NCBI GenBank assembly: GCA_964219345.1
Contig: CAXPPN010000030.1
Span: 1 to 26,060, forward strand
DNA: 26,060 bases
Direction: 5' to 3'
Source of the DNA: UBA3537 sp964219345
GTDB taxonomy: Bacteria > Bacteroidota > Bacteroidia > Flavobacteriales > Flavobacteriaceae
Shown: in pieces, positions 13,462 to 22,208 of the stretch
Position numbering within the stretch: position 1 is the first letter of the stretch
How the letters are laid out: every line of letters starts with the position of its first letter
The notes under the pieces: generated by a model
The model's database searches: none
The model's input: the letters and a program-made list of their open reading frames with translations, nothing else
Told to the model about the DNA's origin: nothing
Translations under genes and position numbers: made by a program

Positions 13462-14393
13462 GTAAGTCCATTGAACAAAAAATAGAAAAAATTCCTGTTT
13501 TACGTTGTATTCTTCGCATTTTGAAATCCATTAAGCTTCCTGGTCTAGAGGGACTTTCACTATATGATCTTCTTGAAATGTATGTTTTGGGGATCATTCA
13601 TGGCGCGCTTACCATTCGTGCTAGTGCAGTAGCATTTAGTTTTTTTATGGCGATTTTCCCTTTTCTTTTATTCATTATTATTTTGATTCCATACATCCCT
13701 TTTGAAGGGTTTCAATCAGATTTTCTTAATTTTTTGGATGCTTCATTACCTCCAAACACTTCAGATTTTTTCAATCAAAATATTTTTGAAAATATCAACA
13801 AAAATAGAGGAGGTGGACTAATTTCATCGGTTTTTTTTATTTCAATGTTTTTGATGTCCAATGGGGTTAATGCTGTTTTTTCTGGCTTTGAAAATTCATA
13901 TCATCAGCAACTCAATAGGAGTTTTATCAACCAATATCTTTATGCTTTTGGTGTTTCAATCATTTTGGTCATCATTTTGATTATTTCCATTATTGGTATT
14001 GGGTTTTCTGAAATTTATTTGATTCACCCCTTGTACGATTCTTTAAATATTGAGGATGCTTCAACAGAATTATTTTGGCTAGATGCCTCCAAGTTTTTGT
14101 TTTTTGTAATTATGATTTACTTAATCATTGCAGTGCTTTATTTTTTTGGAACCAAAGAAGGCAAACAGTCACGATTTTTTTCTGTAGGGGCATTATTTAC
14201 AACCCTTTTGGTACTTCTAAATTCATATTTATTTGGCTATTACATCGAAAATTTCTCAAATTATAATCAGTTATATGGTTCAATTGGAGCATTATTGATT
14301 TTGTTATTTTATTTATGGTTAAATGCCATCATATTATTGCTCGGTTATGAGCTTAACGCATCTTTGCAACGACTTAAACAAAAATGCAACTGA
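13458..14393 (+). CDS. YihY/virulence factor BrkB family membrane protein
   Basis: 311 residues with about six membrane helices. The N-terminal amphipathic part (PGLEGLSLYDLLEMY) leads into IRASAVAFSFFMAIFPFLLF, the first helix with the family's RAxAvaf-sFf signature. Later helices include FAFGVSIILVIILIISIIGIG-like and YGSIGALLILLFYLWLNAI segments, the latter strongly conserved in the family (GALLILLFYLW). Members were once annotated as ribonuclease BN, which is wrong; the present view is an inner-membrane protein, possibly a transporter. It overlaps nadC by 4 bases and priA by 10 bases, giving a compact operon whose products have no evident common pathway. Confidence 0.9.
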   Translation: MSKSIEQKIEKIPVLRCILRILKSIKLPGLEGLSLYDLLEMYVLGIIHGALTIRASAVAFSFFMAIFPFLLFIIILIPYIPFEGFQSDFLNFLDASLPPNTSDFFNQNIFENINKNRGGGLISSVFFISMFLMSNGVNAVFSGFENSYHQQLNRSFINQYLYAFGVSIILVIILIISIIGIGFSEIYLIHPLYDSLNIEDASTELFWLDASKFLFFVIMIYLIIAVLYFFGTKEGKQSRFFSVGALFTTLLVLLNSYLFGYYIENFSNYNQLYGSIGALLILLFYLWLNAIILLLGYELNASLQRLKQKCN

Positions 14394-16852
14394 TTAACCA
14401 TTCCTATTTTATTGATGTCATATTACCGCTTCCATTGGAGCGCAATTTTTCATATGCTGTAACTGAAGCAGAATTTAAATTTATAAAACCTGGTATGCGT
14501 GTTGCTGTTCCATTTGGGAAACGTAAAATATATACCGCTTTAGTGCTAAGACTTCATAACACTGCACCAACCGCATATGAGGTAAAATCTATTGATAGTA
14601 TCATCGACGATTCCCCAATTATACATGAAATCCAACTACGCCATTGGTCTTGGATTGCTCAATACTATATGTGTGCCATGGGAGATGTTTTATCAGCGGC
14701 TTTGCCTAATGCATTATTACTTCAGAGTGAGTCTATCATTGCTTTACATCCAGAAGTTTCATACGATGAAAGTACTCTAACAGATGATCAATTTATTGTC
14801 ATTGAAGCCCTTCAACAAGAGCCTCGATTAACTGTAGATGAAGTACATTCAATATTGAATAAGAAGAATACATTTAAAGTTCTAAAACCCCTTTTAGATG
14901 CTCATCTGATAACAACAAGTCAAGAGCTTGTTCAGAAATATAAACCAAAACTACTACGTTGTGTGGCTCTTCATCCCAATTATGCAAAACAGCATAATTT
15001 GGAAACTCTTTTGGAGCAACTTCAACGTTCTAAAAAGCAAAAGCAAATTGTTCTTGCTTATTTTTCATTATCAAAAGATTCAGATAAAGTTGCTGTATCA
15101 GAAATCAATAAAGCTAGTGGTGGTTCATCTGCTCAAATAAAAACATTGATTGACAAAGGTATTTTTGAAGAGCATTTTATTGAAGTAGACCGATTAAAAT
15201 TTAATGAATTCGCTCACAAAAAAACAATAGTTCTTAGTGCTGTTCAAAATGAAGCATTATCAAATATAAAAACTGAGCTCCTCGAAAAGGATGTGTGTCT
15301 TTTTCATGGGGTGACCTCTTCAGGAAAAACTGAAATTTATGTAAAATTGATTGAAGAAGCACTTAAAAATCATCAACAAGCCCTTTTTTTGGTACCAGAA
15401 ATTGCACTAACTTCCCAATTGGTTTTAAGGCTAAAGCATTATTTTGGTGACAAAATAGAGGTTTATCACTCGCGTTTTAACCCAAACGAGCGGGTGGAAA
15501 TTTGGAATCGAGTGTTGCAAAATTCTGAGCGTTCGAGGGTTGTAATAGGAGCGCGTTCATCATTATTTTTGCCTTTTTCAAATCTTGGATTAGTTATTGT
15601 CGATGAGGAACATGAGCCCTCGTACAAACAATTTGATCCCGCACCACGTTATCATGCTAGGGATACTGCTATTGTTTTGGCAGGTTTACACAAAGCAAAA
15701 ACAATTTTGGGATCTGCAACACCAAGTATTGAAAGTTATTTTAATGCTACTAGACAGCAAAAGTACGGTTATGTTTCTTTGACAAAACGTTACAACGATG
15801 TTATTCTTCCAGAAATAGAATTGGTGGATTTAAAAGATAAATACAAACGAAAGCGAATGACTGGACATTTTAGCGATCGTCTTATCTCTGAAATAAAAGA
15901 TGCTTTGGACAATAACCATCAAATTATTTTATTTCAAAATAGGCGAGGTTATGCGCCAATTCTTTCTTGCAATACATGTGGTCATAGTCCAGAGTGCCCA
16001 AATTGTGACGTGAATTTAACGTATCATCAGTATTCTAACCAATTGCGCTGTCATTATTGTAGCTATAGCATTGTTTCTCAAAAACAATGTGGTGCATGTG
16101 GTGGGGTAGATTTAGACACTAAAGGATTTGGAACAGAACAAATTCAAGAAGAAACTATAGCTCTTTTTCCAGATGCAAAAGTGGCTCGTATGGATTTGGA
16201 TACCACGCGTGGAAAGTACAGTTATGAGCAGATCATCCAAAAGTTTGAACAAAAGGAAATAGATATTTTAGTCGGTACTCAAATGCTAACAAAAGGACTA
16301 GATTTTAGAGATATAAAGTTAGTAGGAGTCCTTAATGCCGATCAACTTATAAACTTCCCTGATTTTAGAGCTCATGAGCGTTGTTTTCAGCTCTTGCAGC
16401 AAGTATCGGGTAGGGCGGGACGTACAAAAATAAGAGGCAAAGTGATTATTCAATCCTACAACCCGCATCACAATATCTTACAACAGGTTTCAATAAATGA
16501 TTATGTTAAAATGTTTGAAGAACAAACCTATCAGCGTAGAATTTATAAATACCCACCTTATTACAGAATTATAAAAATTACATTGAAACATAAAGATTAC
16601 AACAGAGTAAATGAAGGTGCAGCTTGGTTAGCCGAAGCATTGTCTCAATTTTTTGGTTCTAATATTTTAGGACCAGAATTTCCCTCGGTTTCTAGGATAA
16701 GAAATTTGTATCACAAGAATATATTAATTAAAATTCCTGATGAACAATCTTTACAAAAAACAAAAACGATAATTCATCGAATAAAAAACAGTTTTTTGAG
16801 TACAAAATTGTATCGTCCAATTCGATTGGTAATTAATGTAGATAATTATTAA
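14384..16852 (+). CDS. priA: Primosomal replication restart helicase PriA
   Basis: 822 residues, full length. PriA binds stalled forks and reloads the replicative helicase. The N-terminal 3'-DNA-binding domain is at 1-105 (FIDVILPLPLERNFSYAV, PGMRVAVPFGKR), then a winged-helix part. The helicase core has Walker A GVTSSGKTE (309-317), VPEIALTSQL (337-346) and DEEH (407-410). It includes the PriA zinc-binding insert with four CxxC-type pairs (CNTCGHSPECPNCD and LRCHYC, then CGACGG, roughly 525-570), and GTEQIQEE, GTQMLTKG and QVSGRAGR motifs. The C-terminal domain ends IRLVINVDNY. It is the last gene of the nadC-yihY-priA unit; 4 bases separate its stop from the convergent LytTR gene, with no room for a separate terminator. 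Confidence 0.97.
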   Translation: MQLINHSYFIDVILPLPLERNFSYAVTEAEFKFIKPGMRVAVPFGKRKIYTALVLRLHNTAPTAYEVKSIDSIIDDSPIIHEIQLRHWSWIAQYYMCAMGDVLSAALPNALLLQSESIIALHPEVSYDESTLTDDQFIVIEALQQEPRLTVDEVHSILNKKNTFKVLKPLLDAHLITTSQELVQKYKPKLLRCVALHPNYAKQHNLETLLEQLQRSKKQKQIVLAYFSLSKDSDKVAVSEINKASGGSSAQIKTLIDKGIFEEHFIEVDRLKFNEFAHKKTIVLSAVQNEALSNIKTELLEKDVCLFHGVTSSGKTEIYVKLIEEALKNHQQALFLVPEIALTSQLVLRLKHYFGDKIEVYHSRFNPNERVEIWNRVLQNSERSRVVIGARSSLFLPFSNLGLVIVDEEHEPSYKQFDPAPRYHARDTAIVLAGLHKAKTILGSATPSIESYFNATRQQKYGYVSLTKRYNDVILPEIELVDLKDKYKRKRMTGHFSDRLISEIKDALDNNHQIILFQNRRGYAPILSCNTCGHSPECPNCDVNLTYHQYSNQLRCHYCSYSIVSQKQCGACGGVDLDTKGFGTEQIQEETIALFPDAKVARMDLDTTRGKYSYEQIIQKFEQKEIDILVGTQMLTKGLDFRDIKLVGVLNADQLINFPDFRAHERCFQLLQQVSGRAGRTKIRGKVIIQSYNPHHNILQQVSINDYVKMFEEQTYQRRIYKYPPYYRIIKITLKHKDYNRVNEGAAWLAEALSQFFGSNILGPEFPSVSRIRNLYHKNILIKIPDEQSLQKTKTIIHRIKNSFLSTKLYRPIRLVINVDNY

Positions 16853-16856
16853 ACTA

Positions 16857-17564
16857 TTATGTGATCTCTAGGGCTTCACTAAGAGCAGTCTTCTTGTTTC
16901 GACTAAGTGGAATTTGTGAGTTTTCAATTTCTACAAACCTACTGTTATAACGTTCCACTTTTTTAAGATTTATAATATAGGATTTATGAATTCTTAAAAA
17001 TTTATTTGATGGCAGTTCATTTTCAAATGCTTTCATTGTAGATAAAATAACAAAACTACCATTGTCGGTGATAAGTTTTACATAGTCTCCAAGAGCTTCA
17101 ACCCATTTGATGTCTTTGGTGTAAACTTTTCGTTTTTTTAGATTACTCTTGACAAAAATATGTTGTGTATCTGCATCTTTGGTTGTGCTTTTTGGAATTG
17201 TCAACTTCAAAACTTTGTCAACAGCACTATGAAATAAAGAATCATTTAGTGGTTTTGCTAAAAAATCTACAACATTGTATCTGTATGACTTAAACGCGTG
17301 TTCGGTATTTTTGGTAGTGATGATCACTTTTGGCATTTTTTTGCCATTGGTTTTAATCAAATCTAAAAACTCAAAACCATTTAAATTTGGAGTGTCAACT
17401 TCAAGAAAAATTAAATCTGTATTATTTTCCTCAAGATGCTCTAGAGCATCTGTACATGAACTAAATTCATTTGTAAAACGTAATGCGTCATTACTGTTAA
17501 TTTTGGAAATTGTATTAATTCTTTGTAGTGTGTGTGGGTCTATAACAATACAATTAATTTTCAT
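16857..17564 (-). CDS. LytTR-family response regulator with altered phosphorylation site
   Basis: 235 residues: a receiver domain (1-120) and a LytTR DNA-binding domain (about 133-232; FVKSNLKKRKVYTKDIKWVE, then FLRIHKSYIINLKKVERYN and IPLSRNKK). In the receiver the usual phospho-accepting Asp is Glu55 (DLIFLEVDTPNLNGFEF), and the acidic pair near the start is reduced to one (VIDPH, Asp9). The Thr of IITTK and the Lys of AKP are kept. It therefore probably works without phosphorylation, with Glu perhaps mimicking the phosphorylated state. No histidine kinase is adjacent. The gene has a good promoter (17598-17628) and stands divergent from rpsF, a pairing I recall as common in Flavobacteriaceae. 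Targets are unknown. Confidence 0.9.
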   Translation of the reverse strand: MKINCIVIDPHTLQRINTISKINSNDALRFTNEFSSCTDALEHLEENNTDLIFLEVDTPNLNGFEFLDLIKTNGKKMPKVIITTKNTEHAFKSYRYNVVDFLAKPLNDSLFHSAVDKVLKLTIPKSTTKDADTQHIFVKSNLKKRKVYTKDIKWVEALGDYVKLITDNGSFVILSTMKAFENELPSNKFLRIHKSYIINLKKVERYNSRFVEIENSQIPLSRNKKTALSEALEIT

Positions 17565-17597
17565 AGTAAATTGGTTTAGGTTTGGTTAATTTAAAAG

Positions 17598-17628
17598 CAA
17601 ATCTAATTATAAATTCGATAAAATCCAA
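17598..17628 (-). promoter_or_regulatory. Promoter of the LytTR regulator gene
   Basis: On the minus strand TTG (17628-17626), a 20-base spacer and TAGATTTG (17605-17598) are a full match to the Bacteroidota pattern. The start would lie near 17591, about 27 bases before the ATG. Confidence 0.6.
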
Positions 17629-17681
17629 TAATCATCGTTAAAAGGAATAAAATAAAAATTAAAAAAAGGTGTGAAGTATTG

Positions 17682-17712
17682 TTGTTTAAACCATATAAAA
17701 TAGTTAGTTTTG
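17682..17712 (+). promoter_or_regulatory. Promoter of the rpsF-rpsR-rplI operon
   Basis: TTG (17682-17684), a 20-base spacer and TAGTTTTG (17705-17712) match the pattern fully. The start near 17719 leaves a leader of only about 16 bases, too short for the S6:S18 autoregulatory RNA found in some other bacteria. Confidence 0.65.
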
Positions 17713-17734
17713 CATCCATTTTAAAATTATATAT

Positions 17735-18073
17735 ATGAATCATTATGAAACTGTTTTCATCTTAAATCCCGTTTTATCTGAAGATCAGATAAAGGAAACA
17801 GTAAAGAAATACGAAGATTTTCTTGTTTCTAAAGGAGCTAAGATGGTGTCAAAAGAAGATTGGGGGCTAAAAAAGTTGGCCTACCCAATCCAAAACAAAA
17901 AAAGTGGATTTTATCACTTATTTGAATTTACTGCTCCTGGTGAAGCTATAAGCTCACTTGAAGTTGAGTTTAGACGTGACGAGCGTTTTATGCGTTACCT
18001 CACTGTAAAACTTGATAAACATGCCATTTCATGGGCTGAACGAAGAAGAGTTAAACTAAAAGAAAAAGCGTAA
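17735..18073 (+). CDS. rpsF: 30S ribosomal protein bS6
   Basis: 112 residues, normal length without the acidic tail of E. coli S6. It starts MNHYETVFILNPVLSEDQI and carries the family pattern WGLKKLAYPIQNKKSGFYHL and EFRRDERFMRYLTVKLDK. S6 binds S18 and the central domain of 16S rRNA in the platform. It is first of three ribosomal genes spaced by 2 and 13 bases. Confidence 0.98.
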   Translation: MNHYETVFILNPVLSEDQIKETVKKYEDFLVSKGAKMVSKEDWGLKKLAYPIQNKKSGFYHLFEFTAPGEAISSLEVEFRRDERFMRYLTVKLDKHAISWAERRRVKLKEKA

Positions 18074-18075
18074 TT

Positions 18076-18369
18076 ATGTCAATAGAACAACAAGCAAAAG
18101 GCAAAAAGGGCGGTGAAATTAGATATTTGACTCCTCTTAACATTGATACAAACAAAACTAAGAAGTATTGTCGTTTTAAGAAATCTGGAATTAAGTATAT
18201 CGATTATAAAGATCCCGATTTTTTATTGAAATTCGTCAATGAACAAGGTAAACTTTTACCAAGACGACTTACAGGAACATCTTTAAAATACCAACGTAAA
18301 GTTGCAACTGCAGTAAAAAGAGCTAGACACCTAGCTTTAATGCCATACGTTGCAGATTTATTAAAATAA
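18076..18369 (+). CDS. rpsR: 30S ribosomal protein bS18
   Basis: 97 residues, slightly longer than the 75-residue E. coli form because of an N-terminal extension (EQQAKGKKGGEIRYLTPLN), as in other Bacteroidota. The core CRFKKSGIKYIDYKDPDFL and the C-terminal LPRRLTGTSLKYQRKVATA, then VKRARHLALMPYV, are typical. Only one of the possible zinc Cys residues is present, so it is the zinc-independent form. It lies 2 bases after rpsF. Confidence 0.98.
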   Translation: MSIEQQAKGKKGGEIRYLTPLNIDTNKTKKYCRFKKSGIKYIDYKDPDFLLKFVNEQGKLLPRRLTGTSLKYQRKVATAVKRARHLALMPYVADLLK

Positions 18370-18382
18370 AATTATCATAACT

Positions 18383-18835
18383 ATGGAACTAATATTAAAA
18401 CAAGACGTAGAAGGATTAGGTTTTAAAGATGATGTTGTAACAGTTAAAAATGGTTATGGTAGAAATTTTTTAATTCCTGGTGGCAAGGCAATACTTGCAA
18501 CTACATCTGCAAAAAAAGTACTTGCTGAAAACTTAAAGCAACGTGCTTTTAAAGAAAAGAAAATCATTGAAGATGCACAAAAAGTTGCAGAGGCGATTAA
18601 AGCTCTAGAGGTTAAAATTGCTGCAAAAGTAGGCTCTGGAGACAAATTATTTGGCTCTGTGAACAATATTAATGTTTCTGAAGCTCTAGAAAGTGCTGGA
18701 CATACTGTCGATAAGAAATTTATTTCTGTAACAGGAGGAAACGTAAAACGTTTAGGTAAATATACTGCTACAGTACGTTTGCACAGAGATGTTCATGTAG
18801 AACTTCCTTTTGAAATTATCCCTGCAAAAGCATAA
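18383..18835 (+). CDS. rplI: 50S ribosomal protein bL9
   Basis: 150 residues, full length. The N-terminal rRNA-binding domain contains MELILKQDVEGLGFKDDVV and VKNGYGRNFLIPGGKAI (usually Lys or another residue in the GG position). A long Lys/Ala/Glu-rich connecting helix follows at about 45-78, and then the C-terminal domain VGSGDKLFGSVNNINVSEAL ending FEIIPAKA. It is last in the operon and is followed by a strong terminator. Confidence 0.98.
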   Translation: MELILKQDVEGLGFKDDVVTVKNGYGRNFLIPGGKAILATTSAKKVLAENLKQRAFKEKKIIEDAQKVAEAIKALEVKIAAKVGSGDKLFGSVNNINVSEALESAGHTVDKKFISVTGGNVKRLGKYTATVRLHRDVHVELPFEIIPAKA

Positions 18836-18856
18836 ATAAGTTAAATAATACATTTT

Positions 18857-18888
18857 AAAAAACCCACGTTTTTGGACGTGGGTTTTTT
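18857..18888 (+). terminator. Terminator of the rpsF-rpsR-rplI operon
   Basis: A 13-bp perfect stem (AAAAAACCCACGT, 18857-18869, with 18876-18888) closes a 6-base loop; the T-run is the 3' arm's end. It begins 21 bases after the rplI stop. The A-run on the 5' side would let it act on the opposite strand too, but no gene approaches from there. Confidence 0.92.
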
Positions 18889-18899
18889 ATTTTACAATG

Positions 18900-18929
18900 T
18901 TGATAATCAGTTAATAAAACTTACTTTTT
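18900..18929 (+). promoter_or_regulatory. Possible promoter of the Oar-like receptor gene
   Basis: TTG (18900-18902), a 19-base spacer and TACTTTTT (18922-18929) match except for the final G of the -7 element. It would give a leader of about 60 bases before the ATG at 18999. Confidence 0.3.
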
Positions 18930-18998
18930 TTATTTTTATCTTAACAAAGTGATAATTTTTTTGTTTAAATTTAAATGATAATCATAAACAAAATCACA

Positions 18999-21900
18999 AT
19001 GAAAAAATTATTAACTACCCTTTGCTTTTCCTTAATGGGAGTTTTAGCTTTTGCACAAGTTACTACATCAAGCATAAAAGGGGTTATTTCTGATGAGACC
19101 AGCACTGGTCTTCCAGGAGCCAATGTTGTGGCTACTCATACTCCAACAGGAACTGTATACGGTACTGCAACTGATATTGATGGCCGATTTAATCTTGTCA
19201 ACTTAAGAGTTGGCGGCCCTTACACTGTTACGATTAGTTATGTAGGTTACAAAGATCAAAACTTCTCAGATGTTTTTCTCACATTAGGAAAAGCAGAAAA
19301 TTTAAATCTTTCCCTAGCACCAGACTCAGAACAATTAGATACTGTTGTTATTACAGCAGGTTCTTCAGGAGTTTTTGGAAGCGATAGGACTGGCGCAGAA
19401 ACAAATGTAGGAAGACGAGAACTAAGGCGTTTACCAACAATTTCTCGATCTGCATCAGATTTTACTCGATTGGAACCCACAGCCAGTAATGGATCCTTTG
19501 GGGGAAGAAACGATCAGTACAACAACTTTTCACTAGATGGTGCTATTTTTAACAATCCATTTGGTTTGGATGCAGCAACTCCAGGAGGACAAACTGATGC
19601 ACAGCCAATATCTCTTGATGCAATAGATCAAATTCAAGTATCTACTGCACCATACGATGTAACACAAGCTGGATTTACAGGAGCAACAGTTAATGCAGTC
19701 ACAAAAAGTGGTACAAATGAATTTAAAGGGACAGTCTATAATTTTTATAGAGATGAATCCATGACAGGGTCAAAAGTAAAAGGTGAAGAGATATTTGTTC
19801 CGAGCCTAAAACAAACTCAAAAAGGGATAAGTATTGGAGGACCCATTATAAAAAACAAATTATTCTTTTTTGCAAACTATGAGGAGGATCAACGACAAGA
19901 TTTAGGTCAATCATGGTTACCAAATAGAGGAACTGGCGCAATAAATGAATCAAGAGTTTTAGAATCTGATTTAATTGCAGTGCAAACTGCTCTTGCAGGG
20001 CTTGGGTATGATACTGGCGCTTATGAAGGTTTTATTCATGAATCTGAATCAACAAAAGGGATAATTAAGTTAGATTGGAATATTAATGAAAACAATCAAT
20101 TGGCATTGATTTACAATTGGTTAAACGCATCTAAAGAAAAACCAGCGCACCCAACAGCTTTAGGTTTTAGAGGACCAAACGCTTCAGTTCTTCAGTTTGA
20201 AAACTCCGGTTATCAAATTAATAACAATTTAAATTCTTTTCAGTTGGAGTTGAACTCAAGAATTTCTGATAAATTATCAAATAAACTTCAAGCTGGATAT
20301 ACACATTTTGATGATTTTAGAAATCCAATGTCTTCTCCAGCACCTGCTATAACGATACAAGATGGTGCCGGTTCAAACTACATTATTGCTGGTCACGAGC
20401 CTTTTTCTATTAACAACCAATTAGATCAAAAGGTTTTTCAATTTTCAAATAATTTAACATATTCTAACGGAAGTCATACTTACACCATTGGTCTTGCATA
20501 TGAAAAATTTGAATTTGATAATTCTTTTAATCTAGGGGTGTATGGTTATGGAAATGCAAATGGATATGTTGGTGCGTTTGGTGCTTTCGGATCTGTTTCT
20601 GATTTTCTTACAGCTACAACAAATGGATTAATCTCGGAAGCTTTAGCAAATGCTCAAGCTGTTCAAAATGCAAACAACTGGGCAATGGCAGAGACCAACG
20701 TTGGACAGTTATCTTTCTATGTGCAAGATGAGTGGGATGTTAATGATAATTTTAAACTCACTTACGGACTAAGATTTGATAAACCCTTGTTTTTTGATTC
20801 ACAAGATAAAGCCCAAAATGTCATCAATGGAACTGGGGATTATGCCCCCAACACACCATATGTTAATCCAAACAATGGAATGGTTCAATTATTGGACAAT
20901 ACGAAAATGCCTTCAGGAGATTGGTTAGTCTCACCTCGAGTAGGATTCAACTACGATATCAGTGGCGATAACACTCTTCAATTAAGAGGTGGTACAGGTC
21001 TATTTACAGGTCGTTTTCCTTTTGTTTGGTTAGGTAATCAAATTGGAAACCCAAATTGGTGGTTCCATCAAATGGTTGATCCAGATTATAAATTTCCACA
21101 AGTTTGGCGCACAAATATTGGAGTCGATCACAAATATGACAATGGTTTGATTGTTACAGCTGACTTGTCCTACACAAAGGATATTAATGGTGCACATGTA
21201 CAGAACTGGGGACTTTTGACTCCATCTGGAAACTTATCAGGAGTTGATAACAGACCAATTTATACAGCAGCAGACCACGTTTTGGTTAATGGTGATGGAT
21301 TAGGATTTGGCGCGCAAGGAAATGCTTATGTTTTTTCAAACTCAAACAAAGGCCGTATTTGGAACGCTACCTTAAAAGCAGAGAAGACATTTGATAATGG
21401 ACTTTATGCCATGATGGCTTATAACTATTTAGATTCAAAAGATGTCAATTCAATTGAGGCAGAAATTACTGGTGATGCTTTTGCTTTTAACCCAGTAGTG
21501 GGCGATGCTAATGCAGAAACCCTTTCGTATTCAAAGTATGGTGATACACATCGTTTTATTGGTGTAGCAAGCAAGCGTTGGGACTATGGGCAAAACGACA
21601 AATGGTCTACAACAATCAGTACGTTTTTCGAATATGCAAGAGGAGGTCGTTTTAGCTATACCTATGCAGGAGACATCAATGGTGATGGTCAGTCTGGCAA
21701 CGATTTATTATATGTGCCAACAAGTGCAGAAATAAATCAAATGAACTTTGCATCATCTGCTGAAGCAGCAGCGTATGACGCATATATTTCTCAAGATGAT
21801 TACTTAAGTGGACGTAGAGGCCAATATGCAGAGCGATATGGAGCATTAGCGCCTTGGCGTGGTAGATGGGATGTAAAATTCTTACAAGATTACAGAATAA

Positions 21901-22142
21901 ATGTTGCTGGAAAAACAAATACAATTCAGCTAAGTGTAGATATTTTGAATTTTAATAATCTTTTAAATTCTAATTGGGGACTAATACAACAGCCAAACAG
22001 TATTCAACCTGTGGGTGTTTCTGTTGACGCCAGTGGTAACCCTACATACACGTTTAATTCCAATTTACAAGAAACTTTTGGATATGATTCCAGTCTAGCT
22101 TCTAGATGGCAAATGCAAGTTGGATTACGTTACATTTTCTAA
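18999..22142 (+). CDS. Oar-like TonB-dependent receptor with carboxypeptidase regulatory domain
   Basis: 1047 residues from the ATG at 18999; an in-frame ATG at 18975 would put eight residues before a perfect signal peptide (MKKLLTTLCFSLMGVLAFAQ), so 18999 is chosen. After the signal comes a carboxypeptidase-regulatory domain (about 25-105: IKGVISDETSTGLPGANVV, GTATDIDGRFNL, ISYVGYKDQ). The plug follows (YNNFSLDGAIFNNPFGLD, IDQIQVSTAPYDVTQAGFTG), then a large barrel ending in LRYIF. A calcium-binding-like loop GDINGDGQSGNDLLYVPTSA lies near the C-terminus, as in Oar proteins. No His-rich or typical SusC features are seen, and no SusD gene is adjacent, so a polysaccharide system is unlikely. 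The substrate is unknown; Oar of Myxococcus is linked to protein export. It stands alone with a Fur-like sequence upstream. Confidence 0.93.
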   Translation: MKKLLTTLCFSLMGVLAFAQVTTSSIKGVISDETSTGLPGANVVATHTPTGTVYGTATDIDGRFNLVNLRVGGPYTVTISYVGYKDQNFSDVFLTLGKAENLNLSLAPDSEQLDTVVITAGSSGVFGSDRTGAETNVGRRELRRLPTISRSASDFTRLEPTASNGSFGGRNDQYNNFSLDGAIFNNPFGLDAATPGGQTDAQPISLDAIDQIQVSTAPYDVTQAGFTGATVNAVTKSGTNEFKGTVYNFYRDESMTGSKVKGEEIFVPSLKQTQKGISIGGPIIKNKLFFFANYEEDQRQDLGQSWLPNRGTGAINESRVLESDLIAVQTALAGLGYDTGAYEGFIHESESTKGIIKLDWNINENNQLALIYNWLNASKEKPAHPTALGFRGPNASVLQFENSGYQINNNLNSFQLELNSRISDKLSNKLQAGYTHFDDFRNPMSSPAPAITIQDGAGSNYIIAGHEPFSINNQLDQKVFQFSNNLTYSNGSHTYTIGLAYEKFEFDNSFNLGVYGYGNANGYVGAFGAFGSVSDFLTATTNGLISEALANAQAVQNANNWAMAETNVGQLSFYVQDEWDVNDNFKLTYGLRFDKPLFFDSQDKAQNVINGTGDYAPNTPYVNPNNGMVQLLDNTKMPSGDWLVSPRVGFNYDISGDNTLQLRGGTGLFTGRFPFVWLGNQIGNPNWWFHQMVDPDYKFPQVWRTNIGVDHKYDNGLIVTADLSYTKDINGAHVQNWGLLTPSGNLSGVDNRPIYTAADHVLVNGDGLGFGAQGNAYVFSNSNKGRIWNATLKAEKTFDNGLYAMMAYNYLDSKDVNSIEAEITGDAFAFNPVVGDANAETLSYSKYGDTHRFIGVASKRWDYGQNDKWSTTISTFFEYARGGRFSYTYAGDINGDGQSGNDLLYVPTSAEINQMNFASSAEAAAYDAYISQDDYLSGRRGQYAERYGALAPWRGRWDVKFLQDYRINVAGKTNTIQLSVDILNFNNLLNSNWGLIQQPNSIQPVGVSVDASGNPTYTFNSNLQETFGYDSSLASRWQMQVGLRYIF

Positions 22143-22164
22143 TCTAAATTATAAAGTAATTTTT

Positions 22165-22172
22165 TAAATTTG
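22165..22172 (+). promoter_or_regulatory. TAAATTTG -7-like element overlapping a terminator
   Basis: TAAATTTG matches TAnnTTTG and lies 37 bases before the DUF6495 start, but no TTG is found 19-22 bases upstream. Its last two bases are the start of the terminator stem. Confidence 0.3.
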
Positions 22173-22197
22173 CGCCCTACATTAGGGCGCATTTTTT
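22171..22197 (+). terminator. Terminator of the Oar-like receptor gene
   Basis: TGCGCCCTA (22171-22179) pairs with TAGGGCGCA (22183-22191) around a 3-base loop and is followed by six T. The stem is GC-rich, in contrast to the surroundings. It begins 28 bases after the receptor stop and ends 12 bases before the DUF6495 ATG. Confidence 0.88.
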
Positions 22198-22208
22198 ATA
22201 TAAATTTG

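Noticed and set aside
17275..17589. Plus-strand ORF of 104 residues opposite the LytTR gene
   Set aside because: It lies wholly antisense to a clear response regulator and has no recognisable features.
17565..17734. S6:S18 autoregulatory leader before rpsF
   Set aside because: The well-placed promoter leaves only about 16 leader bases, and I see no hairpin with the expected conserved bases.
18975..18998. Start of the receptor eight codons earlier
   Set aside because: It places polar and charged residues ahead of a complete signal peptide that begins at 18999.
21676..21924. Minus-strand ORF of 82 residues inside the receptor gene
   Set aside because: Antisense to the conserved calcium-loop part of the Oar-like barrel; His/Leu-rich, as expected of a shadow frame.
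18999..22142. SusC-type receptor of a polysaccharide utilisation locus
   Set aside because: No SusD gene or glycan-degrading gene is nearby, and the C-terminal calcium-like loop and plug sequence fit the Oar-like group.
22170..22208. Upstream extension of the DUF6495 protein by 13 residues
   Set aside because: It would start inside the terminator hairpin of the receptor gene; the ATG at 22209 begins the family-like sequence.
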